From Anaerolineae bacterium (GTDB taxonomy: Bacteria > Chloroflexota > Anaerolineae > Anaerolineales > Anaerolineaceae), in contig JACRAG010000560.1 in NCBI GenBank assembly GCA_016213455.1, positions 1 to 5,826 of the forward strand: DNA of 5,826 nucleotides. Reading direction: 5' to 3'. Positions 1 through 4,919 of the stretch are shown in pieces (position 1 is the first letter of the stretch; every line of letters begins with the position of its first letter). A program made the translations under genes and the position numbers. Under the pieces are notes generated by a model, which was not told the DNA's origin, ran no database searches, and worked only from the letters and a program-made list of their open reading frames with translations.

Positions 1-381
1 TACCCGCTGGCAGCCCTTTTTATGAACCGCGACTGGAACGGCCTGTTGACAACCTTGGCCGGGCTGCCCCGCCAGCCGGACTTCTGGTTGTGGTTCTACC
101 TGGCCTTTGCCATCAGCGCCACCATGCTGCCCTCCCCTTCCGACCGGCGCGCCTGGCTGCCGGTGATCCTGGTGGCTGCTGCGCTGACCGTGCTGGCCTT
201 GCTGGCGGGCGCCGGACCGTGGATGGCAGAGCATCTGGCGCCGTTGCTCAACCGCAGCCTGCGCGTGGTTGCCGCCATTTTTGGCATCAGCCTGGCCTTG
301 CAGGCGCTGCTCTGGCTGCCATTTCGCATGACGCGCGGCATATTGGTCAGGCTTACCGGACTGCGGGTGCAGGCTGGCTGA
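1..381 (+). CDS. Membrane protein of unknown function, C-terminal part (5' end outside window)
   Basis: The reading frame is open from the first base to a TGA at 379-381, so this is probably the tail of a longer gene. The ATG at 22 is only the first in-frame Met in view and has no convincing ribosome binding site. Numbered from that Met, the protein has three clearly hydrophobic stretches at about residues 21-36, 45-65 and 82-101. A polar, proline-containing segment (around MLPSPSDRRAW) joins the first two, and the tail is short and basic. No catalytic motif is visible in this part. The segment resembles, from memory only, the C-terminal half of membrane proteins that carry a metallopeptidase-like N-terminus in Chloroflexota and cyanobacteria; that is a weak guess because the N-terminus is missing. 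The stop lies 38 bases before moaA, which has its own promoter, so co-function with moaA is not implied. Confidence 0.7.
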   Translation, partial: YPLAALFMNRDWNGLLTTLAGLPRQPDFWLWFYLAFAISATMLPSPSDRRAWLPVILVAAALTVLALLAGAGPWMAEHLAPLLNRSLRVVAAIFGISLALQALLWLPFRMTRGILVRLTGLRVQAG

Positions 382-388
382 AAAGTCG

Positions 389-397
389 TGCTACAAT
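389..397 (+). promoter_or_regulatory. Extended -10 promoter of moaA
   Basis: TGCTACAAT at 389-397 matches the extended -10 pattern (TG, one base, then TACAAT). No good -35 hexamer lies 16-18 bases upstream, which fits extended -10 promoters. Transcription would start near 404, giving a leader of about 15 bases that just includes the GGAG at 407-410. The element begins 8 bases after the stop codon of the upstream gene. Confidence 0.5.
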
Positions 398-419
398 TCT
401 CAACCTGGAGATTGCCCTT

Positions 420-1406
420 ATGCTTATCGATAGTTGGGGTAGAGAAATTACTTACCTGCGCATTTCAGTGACCGACCGCTGCAATCTACGTTGCGTGTAT
501 TGCATGCCGCCCGACGGCATCAACCTGAAAGCTCATGCCGATATTTTACGTTATGAGGAAATCGCTGAAGTGGTGCGGGTGGCTGCCCAGCACGGCATCC
601 GCGAAGTGCGCCTGACCGGCGGCGAACCGTTGGCGCGCCCCGGATTGGCCTCTCTGGTGGGCATGATCTCGGTCATCCCGGGCATCCAGGATATTGCCAT
701 CACCACCAATGCTGTGCTGCTGGCTCGACAGGCTGAAGCGCTGGCTGAAGCCGGATTGAAACGGGTCAACATCAGCCTGGATACCCTGCGACCGGATCGT
801 TTTGAGCGCATCACCCGGATCGGGTCTTTTGATCAAACCTGGGCGGGCATCCTGGCAGCCGAACGCGCCGGTCTGACCCCAATCAAGATCAACGCCGTCG
901 CCATGCGTGGCGTCAACGACGACGAGCTGCTCGATCTGGCCCGCCTGGCACAGGATCATCCCTGGCATGTGCGCTTCATCGAAGTCATGCCGGTCAATAA
1001 CGAAGCGCCCTGGGGCGAAGGCCTGCCCAATTCCATCTCCGCTTACATGCCCATGCGCGAAGTCAGAGAGCGTTTGAGTGTGCTCAACCTCGAACCGGTC
1101 GAATCGGAGAACGGCGCCGGGCCGGCGCGCGAATTCCGCATCCCCACCGGCCTGGGGCGCGTGGGGTTCATCTCACCCGTCAGCGAGCATTTTTGCGGCG
1201 AATGCAACCGCCTGCGCCTGACAGCGGACGGGTTCTTACGCCCCTGCCTGCTCAGCGACCAGGAAATTTCCATTCTGCCGGCGCTGCGCAAAGGCGAGCC
1301 GCTGCTGCCGCTGCTGCAGGAAGCCGTGGGCATGAAGCCGCGTTCGCACGAGCTGGTGGAAAATCACCGCCCGGTCTCCCGCTGTATGATCCAGATCGGT
1401 GGATAA
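420..1406 (+). CDS. moaA: GTP 3',8-cyclase MoaA (molybdenum cofactor biosynthesis)
   Basis: This cytoplasmic radical-SAM enzyme converts GTP to (8S)-3',8-cyclo-7,8-dihydro-GTP, the first step of molybdopterin synthesis, which MoaC then processes. The protein is 328 residues, the usual family length. The N-terminal radical-SAM cluster CxxxCxxC is C21, C25 and C28, and the SAM-binding TGGEP is at 66-70. The C-terminal substrate-side 4Fe-4S cluster is C259, C262 and C276 (CxxC-x13-C), with the GTP-contacting arginines in NRLR at 263-266. The chain ends in the conserved double glycine needed for catalysis in characterised MoaA. The ATG at 420 is chosen because GGAG at 407-410 sits 9 bases upstream and the protein starts at the canonical N-terminus. 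The frame stays open further upstream to 90, but that part only shadows the preceding gene. No other moa or mob gene lies in the window, so MoaC and its partners must be elsewhere. Confidence 0.97.
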   Translation: MLIDSWGREITYLRISVTDRCNLRCVYCMPPDGINLKAHADILRYEEIAEVVRVAAQHGIREVRLTGGEPLARPGLASLVGMISVIPGIQDIAITTNAVLLARQAEALAEAGLKRVNISLDTLRPDRFERITRIGSFDQTWAGILAAERAGLTPIKINAVAMRGVNDDELLDLARLAQDHPWHVRFIEVMPVNNEAPWGEGLPNSISAYMPMREVRERLSVLNLEPVESENGAGPAREFRIPTGLGRVGFISPVSEHFCGECNRLRLTADGFLRPCLLSDQEISILPALRKGEPLLPLLQEAVGMKPRSHELVENHRPVSRCMIQIGG

Positions 1407-1412
1407 TTCTGC

Positions 1413-1447
1413 AAAAAGAGAGCGCCTCAACGGGCGCTCTCTTTTTT
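1413..1447. terminator. Bidirectional intrinsic terminator between moaA and upp
   Basis: GAGAGCGCC at 1418-1426 pairs perfectly with GGCGCTCTC at 1433-1441 around a six-base loop. Five A's precede the stem (1413-1417) and six T's follow it (1442-1447). It therefore reads as a U-tract terminator on both strands. It lies 6 bases after the moaA stop and 8 bases beyond the upp stop, so it should end both convergent transcripts. Confidence 0.92.
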
Positions 1448-1455
1448 GGTGAGTC

Positions 1456-2079
1456 TTATCCAGTTCCGAACTGCCGGTCGCCGGCATCGCCCAGCCCAGG
1501 AACAATGTAGCCCTTCTCATTCAGGTGGCTGTCGACTGCCGCCAGGTGAATGGGCACATCCGGATGGGCTTTTTGCAGCGTGGCAATGCCCTCCGGCGCG
1601 GCGATCAAACCGACGAATTTGATCTTGGTCACACCCCAGTTCTTGAGGATGTCGCAGGTTGCCACCGCCGATCCGCCCGTCGCCAGCATGGGGTCCAGGA
1701 CCAGGCACACCTGCACGCGCGGTTCGATGGGCAGCTTGTTGTAATACTGCACTGGCTTCAAAGTCTTTTCATCGCGATAAACGCCGATATGCCAGACTTC
1801 GGAAGAGGGCATCAGTTCCCAAACGCCCTCCACCATCCCCAGCCCGGCGCGCAAAATTGGCACCAGCCCGATGGATTCTTTCAGCTCAAAACATTGCGCA
1901 TCTTCCAACGGAGTGCGCACCGTTACCGGAGCGGTCACCAGGTCTGCGGTAGCCTCATACGTTAAAAGTCCCGCCAACTCTTTAATCAGTTGACGGAACT
2001 TTTTCGGTTCGGTGTCGACACACCGCAGGATCGACAATTTGTGTTGGATGAGGGGATGGTTGGAAATATGTACAGCCAT
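1456..2079 (-). CDS. upp: Uracil phosphoribosyltransferase
   Basis: This enzyme makes UMP from uracil and PRPP in pyrimidine salvage, in the cytoplasm. It is 207 residues long, against about 208 for the E. coli enzyme, so it is full length. The PRPP-binding loop is [11 protein letters not shown] at 128-138. The substrate-site strand LVPILRAG is at 72-79. The C-terminal uracil-recognition segment [12 protein letters not shown] is at 191-202, and the protein ends in the usual FGT region. The start is supported by a strong ribosome binding site, GGGAGG on the minus strand (2090-2085), 5 bases before the ATG. It is a single-gene unit, convergent with moaA (shared terminator) and divergent from ruvB. 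No uracil permease gene or pyr-type attenuator is visible next to it. Confidence 0.97.
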   Translation of the reverse strand: MAVHISNHPLIQHKLSILRCVDTEPKKFRQLIKELAGLLTYEATADLVTAPVTVRTPLEDAQCFELKESIGLVPILRAGLGMVEGVWELMPSSEVWHIGVYRDEKTLKPVQYYNKLPIEPRVQVCLVLDPMLATGGSAVATCDILKNWGVTKIKFVGLIAAPEGIATLQKAHPDVPIHLAAVDSHLNEKGYIVPGLGDAGDRQFGTG

Positions 2080-2105
2080 TCAGTCCTCCCGTGGGATTTC
2101 TCTGT

Positions 2106-2111
2106 ATTATA
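2106..2111 (-). promoter_or_regulatory. -10 element of the upp promoter
   Basis: A perfect TATAAT reads on the minus strand (ATTATA on plus). The predicted start lies near 2099, giving a leader of about 20 bases that includes the GGGAGG site. The sequence where a -35 should be (about 2129-2134) matches the consensus poorly. Confidence 0.6.
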
Positions 2112-2152
2112 CGCGTTTTGGGCATCTGTGCAGGGGCAAATTAGCTAGGATT

Positions 2153-2167
2153 TTACCGGACCGGTAA
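2153..2167. promoter_or_regulatory. 15-base palindrome, possible operator upstream of upp
   Basis: TTACCGGACCGGTAA is a perfect inverted repeat with 7-base arms and a single central base. It lies about 40 bases upstream of the upp -10 and is too short and lacks a T tract to be a terminator. Protein binding is inferred from the symmetry only. Its TTACCG...ACCGGT core resembles the palindrome before the transporter gene at 4866-4885, but the spacing differs. Confidence 0.3.
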
Positions 2168-2238
2168 TTGGGAATTGCCTTTGCATGTCTGACAATTGAA
2201 TTTTATCTGACATATGCGCAAAATCCTCGCCAAAAAGT

Positions 2239-2345
2239 GTCGTTGTGAGATGCCGAAGGCTTTGCGAAGGCATCGAAGCAATCTCGCCTTAAATTGAATG
2301 GCGCTTTAGCGAGATTGCTTCAGCGCAGAGCCGCTTCGCAATGAC
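2239..2345. repeat. Palindromic dispersed-repeat-like element with four-armed fold
   Basis: The ends, GTCGTTGTGA (2239-2248) and TCGCAATGAC (2336-2345), are inverted copies that pair over 10 positions with two G-T wobbles. Inside lie three further inverted repeats in direct succession. GATGCC/GGCATC spans 2249-2274. A perfect 13-bp GAAGCAATCTCGC/GCGAGATTGCTTC pair spans 2275-2321. AGCG/CGCT spans 2322-2335. No base is left unpaired between the arms, so one strand can fold as a four-way junction. The GTCATTGCGA ... GAAGCAATCTCG wording matches a widespread class of bacterial dispersed intergenic repeats (REP or MITE-like), known to me from general familiarity. AAAAG on the left and CTTTT on the right of the ends can extend the outer stem. 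It encodes no protein. Whether other copies exist cannot be seen here. Confidence 0.75.
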
Positions 2346-2401
2346 CTTTTAAGGGTATTTTCGATAACAACATTCCATCATGCAATCGCCCTAAGCTGTT
2401 A

Positions 2402-2440
2402 AAGCCGGCCCGCCGCCCAAACCCAGCGCATCCCCGGCTT
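2402..2440. repeat. Inverted repeat AAGCCGG/CCGGCTT upstream of the ruvB -10
   Basis: AAGCCGG at 2402-2408 and CCGGCTT at 2434-2440 are perfect 7-base inverted copies 25 bases apart. The second arm ends 4 bases before the ruvB TATAAT, so the repeat straddles the -35 position. It could be a split operator or simply a weak hairpin; no recognisable LexA-type box is present. Confidence 0.35.
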
Positions 2441-2444
2441 AAGG

Positions 2445-2450
2445 TATAAT
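2445..2450 (+). promoter_or_regulatory. -10 element of the ruvB operon promoter
   Basis: A perfect TATAAT ends 7 bases before the ruvB ATG. With the usual 6-7 base distance to the start site, transcription would begin at or one base before the A of the ATG. There is no consensus -35 at the expected place and no TG extension. No ribosome binding site precedes the ATG, which fits a leaderless message. Confidence 0.65.
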
Positions 2451-2457
2451 CGAACAC

Positions 2458-3486
2458 ATGAGCGATCCCAATGAGCGTCTGGTGAACCCGCAGGCCCGCC
2501 CGGATGAACCGGTCGATCCTGCCCTGCGCCCGCTGCGCCTGGGCGATTTTGTCGGCCAGGACCAGGTGAAGGAGAATCTGGCAATTTTAATTCAGGCTGC
2601 CCGGCAGCGCGGGGAACCGCTCGAACACGTGCTCTTCTATGGGCCGCCGGGATTGGGCAAAACCACCCTGGCGCATGTGCTCGCCAATGAGATGGGCGTC
2701 AACATCAAAATCACCGCCGGACCAGCCATTGAAAAAGCCGGCGACCTGGCAGCCATCATCACCAACCTTAAAGGTGGGGATGTGCTTTTCATCGATGAAA
2801 TTCACCGCCTCGGCCGCGCCGTCGAAGAGATCATGTACCCGGCGATGGAAGACTTTGCCCTGGATATTTTGATCGGCAAGGGTCCCGCGGCGCGTTCCAT
2901 CCGTCTCAAACTGCCGCGTTTCACCGTCATCGGCGCCACCACCCGCCTGGCGTTGATCTCGGCGCCGCTGCGCGCGCGCTTGGGCGCCGTGTACCGCCGG
3001 GACTATTACGATCTCAAAGCCACCGAGAGCATCCTGCGCCGCGCCGCCTCCAAGATGACCATGCAGGTCGAGCCGGAAGGTTACGCCGAAGTGGCCCGCC
3101 GGGCGCGCGGTACGCCGCGTGTGGCCCTGCGCTTGCTGCGCCGCGTGCGCGATTTTGCCCAGGTGCGCGCGTCCGGCATGGTCACCCAGGATGTGGCGGC
3201 GGAGGCCCTGAACCTGCTCAACGTGGACCCGCTCGGTCTGGACGAAGTCGACCGGCGTGTGCTGCGCACGATCATCGAAAAATACAACGGCGGTCCGGTC
3301 GGTTTGAACACCATCGCCGCCTCGATTGGCGAAGAACCCGATACGATCATGGACGTGGTTGAACCTTACCTGCTGCAGTTGGGCTTCCTCGACCGCACCC
3401 CGCAGGGGCGTGTGGCGACCAGACTGGCCTACGAGCACCTCGGGCTGAAGTTCGAACCGTCCAATGGGCAGCCGCGCCTGCTGTGA
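2458..3486 (+). CDS. ruvB: Holliday junction branch-migration ATPase RuvB
   Basis: RuvB is the hexameric AAA+ motor that, with RuvA, drives branch migration of Holliday junctions for RuvC to resolve. The 342-residue length is normal. Walker A is GPPGLGKT at 62-69 (K68) and Walker B is LFIDEIH at 110-116 (D113). Sensor 1 is GATTR at 159-163, the arginine-finger region is PLRARLG at 170-176 (R174 at the E. coli position), and sensor 2 is RGTPR at 217-221. A winged-helix C-terminus ([16 protein letters not shown] onward) binds DNA. Oddities: the finger motif is normally PLRDRFG, and L224 stands where families usually have Asn (xxNRLLRR). All nucleotide-binding residues are intact, so it should be active. 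The start is fixed by alignment to the family N-terminus and the adjacent TATAAT. No ruvA or ruvC is next to it. It is first of a likely three-gene operon. Confidence 0.97.
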   Translation: MSDPNERLVNPQARPDEPVDPALRPLRLGDFVGQDQVKENLAILIQAARQRGEPLEHVLFYGPPGLGKTTLAHVLANEMGVNIKITAGPAIEKAGDLAAIITNLKGGDVLFIDEIHRLGRAVEEIMYPAMEDFALDILIGKGPAARSIRLKLPRFTVIGATTRLALISAPLRARLGAVYRRDYYDLKATESILRRAASKMTMQVEPEGYAEVARRARGTPRVALRLLRRVRDFAQVRASGMVTQDVAAEALNLLNVDPLGLDEVDRRVLRTIIEKYNGGPVGLNTIAASIGEEPDTIMDVVEPYLLQLGFLDRTPQGRVATRLAYEHLGLKFEPSNGQPRLL

Positions 3487-3495
3487 GCCACCCCG

Positions 3496-3729
3496 ATGAA
3501 CCTGGAAAGCATCGCCAAAGCCATCCTCATCGCCGGTCTGGGCCTGACTGCCCTGGGCGGGTTGATCTGGCTGGCTGCCCGCCTGGGTCTGCCGCTGGGT
3601 CGCCTGCCGGGTGACATTCGCATCCAGGGTGAGAACTTTTCCGTCTATTTCCCTGTCGTCACCGGGCTGTTGATCTCGGTCATTCTGACCATCGTATTGA
3701 ACCTGATGATCCGTTTAATCCGTAAATAA
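3496..3729 (+). CDS. Small membrane protein, DUF2905 family
   Basis: This 77-residue protein has two membrane segments at about residues 8-28 and 50-73. Between them lies the family signature GRLPGDI (35-41), followed by the N-F-S-V-Y-F-P stretch (47-53). This pattern matches DUF2905, whose function is unknown. It likely forms a hairpin in the inner membrane with a short polar turn and a basic C-terminal tail (RLIRK). The gene starts 9 bases after the ruvB stop and has no clear ribosome binding site, so translation is probably coupled to ruvB. In several bacterial lineages DUF2905 genes sit between ruvB and queA, as here; the reason for that association is not known to me. Confidence 0.88.
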   Translation: MNLESIAKAILIAGLGLTALGGLIWLAARLGLPLGRLPGDIRIQGENFSVYFPVVTGLLISVILTIVLNLMIRLIRK

Positions 3730-3749
3730 CCCCTGGAACGTCCCGATCG

Positions 3750-4769
3750 ATGAAAACCTCTGATTACGATTACGACCTGCCTGTCGAGCGCATCGCCCAG
3801 ACTCCTGTCGAACCGCGCCATGCGTCCCGCTTACTGGTGCTGCACCGTGACGGCAGCCCGCTGGAGCACACCACCTTCTGGCACATCCGCAACTATCTGC
3901 GCCCCGGTGACCTGCTGGTGGTCAACCACACGCGTGTCATCCCGGCGCGCGTCTTTGCCCGCAAAGAAACCGGCGGGCGGGTGGAACTGCTGCTGCTGCG
4001 CCGGGTGGACGAGCTGACCTGGGAGGCCCTGGTGGGCGGCAAACGCCTGACGACCGGCAAACGCCTGCAAATGGAAGGCGGCCCGGGGCTGGTGATTGCT
4101 GAAGACCTGGACGGGTCGCGGCGCGTGCTGCGGTTCGATGAACCGATCGAAGAAGTCATCGCGCACGTCGGGCAGATGCCGCTGCCGCCGTACATTCACA
4201 CCGCGCTGACAGACCCCGAACGCTACCAGACGGTCTATGCGCAGGTGCCCGGCTCCGCCGCGGCGCCCACCGCCGGTCTTCACTTTACCCCCGAACTGCT
4301 GGATGACCTGCGCGCCCAGGGTGTGCAGACCGCACAAGTGACACTGCACGTCGGGTTGGATACGTTCGCCCCGGTGACCGAGGACGATCCGCGCGAGCAC
4401 AAAATCCACACGGAATGGTGCGAGATGACCCAGGCTACCGCAGACGCCGTCAACCAGACCCGCAAGAACGGCGGGCGCATCGTGGCTGTGGGCACCACCA
4501 GCGTGCGCACCCTGGAGTCGGCAGCCCGCGCCGCCGGTCCCGGCGAAGTCGTCGCGCCGTTCAGCGGACCGACCGATCTGTTCATCCTGCCCGGTTACAC
4601 CTTCCGCGCCGTGGATGTGATGGTGACCAATTTTCACCTGCCGCGCTCTTCGTTGATCATGCTGGTCAGCGCTTTTGCCGGACGCGAGCGGGTGCTCGAA
4701 ACCTACCGCACCGCCGTCGAGATGCAGTACCGCTTTTTCTCTTTCGGCGACGCCATGATCATTCTTTAG
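3750..4769 (+). CDS. queA: S-adenosylmethionine:tRNA ribosyltransferase-isomerase QueA
   Basis: QueA transfers and isomerises the ribosyl group of SAM onto preQ1 at the tRNA wobble position 34, giving epoxyqueuosine, the precursor of queuosine. The protein is 339 residues, within the family range. Family motifs run in order: the N-terminal DYDLP...IAQTP (6-19), NHTRVIPAR (59-67), LPPYIH (144-149), PGSAAAPTAGLHFT (166-179), LHVGLDTFAPV (198-208), EHKIHTEW (215-222), VGTTSVRTLE (246-255) and NFHLPRSSL (293-301). The chain is intact to the terminal FGDAMII. H60 replaces the Asp or Asn more often seen in NDTRV. The gene starts 20 bases after the DUF2905 stop with only a weak GGAA (3735-3738) as ribosome binding site. 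tgt, which often follows queA, is absent; a terminator follows instead. Confidence 0.97.
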   Translation: MKTSDYDYDLPVERIAQTPVEPRHASRLLVLHRDGSPLEHTTFWHIRNYLRPGDLLVVNHTRVIPARVFARKETGGRVELLLLRRVDELTWEALVGGKRLTTGKRLQMEGGPGLVIAEDLDGSRRVLRFDEPIEEVIAHVGQMPLPPYIHTALTDPERYQTVYAQVPGSAAAPTAGLHFTPELLDDLRAQGVQTAQVTLHVGLDTFAPVTEDDPREHKIHTEWCEMTQATADAVNQTRKNGGRIVAVGTTSVRTLESAARAAGPGEVVAPFSGPTDLFILPGYTFRAVDVMVTNFHLPRSSLIMLVSAFAGRERVLETYRTAVEMQYRFFSFGDAMIIL

Positions 4770-4793
4770 GCATTGGAATTCTTCGTTTTATCA

Positions 4794-4825
4794 CCTCACG
4801 CTGTCAAGTACAGGGTGAGGTTTTT
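4794..4825 (+). terminator. Intrinsic terminator of the ruvB-DUF2905-queA operon
   Basis: CCTCAC (4794-4799) pairs with GTGAGG (4815-4820). After a single G-G mismatch, CTGT (4801-4804) pairs with ACAG (4810-4813) around a five-base loop. Five T's follow at 4821-4825. It lies 24 bases after the queA stop. Confidence 0.85.
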
Positions 4826-4833
4826 AATCACCC

Positions 4834-4862
4834 TTGACCCGCAGAACTGGATGGCATACAAT
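4834..4862 (+). promoter_or_regulatory. Promoter of the MFS transporter gene
   Basis: TTGACC at 4834-4839 and TACAAT at 4857-4862 are separated by exactly 17 bases, the best complete -35/-10 pair in the window. Transcription should begin near 4869, inside the palindrome at 4866-4885, leaving a leader of about 50 bases. Confidence 0.8.
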
Positions 4863-4865
4863 CAA

Positions 4866-4885
4866 CTTACCGACCGGTCAGTAAG
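4866..4885. promoter_or_regulatory. TetR-family-type operator over the transporter start site
   Basis: CTTACCGACCGGTCAGTAAG is a 20-base inverted repeat centred on GACC|GGTC, with a single mismatched pair of positions. It begins 3 bases after the -10 and covers the predicted start site, an arrangement in which a bound protein would block transcription. Size, symmetry and the GACCGGTC core are typical of operators for TetR/AcrR repressors of efflux genes. The regulator family is inference, and no regulator gene is in the window. Confidence 0.72.
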
Positions 4886-4886
4886 C

Positions 4887-4896
4887 AAACCGGTCT
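4887..4896. promoter_or_regulatory. Possible second, weaker operator copy
   Basis: AAACCGGTCT repeats the ACCGGTC core of the main palindrome and is symmetric at 8 of 10 positions. Its centre is 16 bases downstream of the main operator centre. It could be an auxiliary half-site for the same regulator or chance. Confidence 0.3.
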
Positions 4897-4919
4897 GATT
4901 TCACAAAACCGAGGTATTC

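Larger units (their letters stand above)
2080..2457. other. Intergenic region between divergent upp and ruvB
   Basis: This 378-base stretch has no plausible gene; codon-like structure is absent and its AT content is higher than in the flanking genes. It contains, left to right, the upp ribosome binding site and -10, a 15-base palindrome (2153-2167), two copies of TCTGACA 18 bases apart (2188-2194 and 2206-2212), the four-armed repeat (2239-2345), a 7-bp inverted repeat (2402-2440) and the ruvB -10. Nothing else in it is recognisable. Confidence 0.8.

Noticed and set aside
90..419. The moaA frame stays open to an ATG at 90, giving a 438-residue protein with an N-terminal extension.
   Set aside because: The extra 110 residues overlap the preceding membrane-protein gene in another frame, are not MoaA-like, and the ATG at 420 has a GGAG site and the canonical N-terminus.
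2188..2212. Two copies of TCTGACA with an 18-base period, and a CTGACA resembling a -35 box.
   Set aside because: Only two short copies, no good -10 at the right distance (CATATG is weak), and no gene that such a promoter would serve directly; chance is likely.
2239..2350. The repeat read as a terminator because CTTTT follows the outer stem, or as a tRNA because of its cloverleaf-like fold.
   Set aside because: No gene on the plus strand ends just before it, the T run is part of the pairing, and arm sizes and sequence lack tRNA features such as the TTCGA loop and CCA-acceptor layout.
2587..3438. A 283-codon open frame on the minus strand inside ruvB.
   Set aside because: It is fully antisense to a clear ruvB, has no recognisable motif, and is the type of shadow that GC-rich codon use produces.
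3831..4637. A 268-codon open frame on the minus strand inside queA.
   Set aside because: Same situation: antisense to an intact queA, His- and Gln-rich shadow composition, and no start signals.
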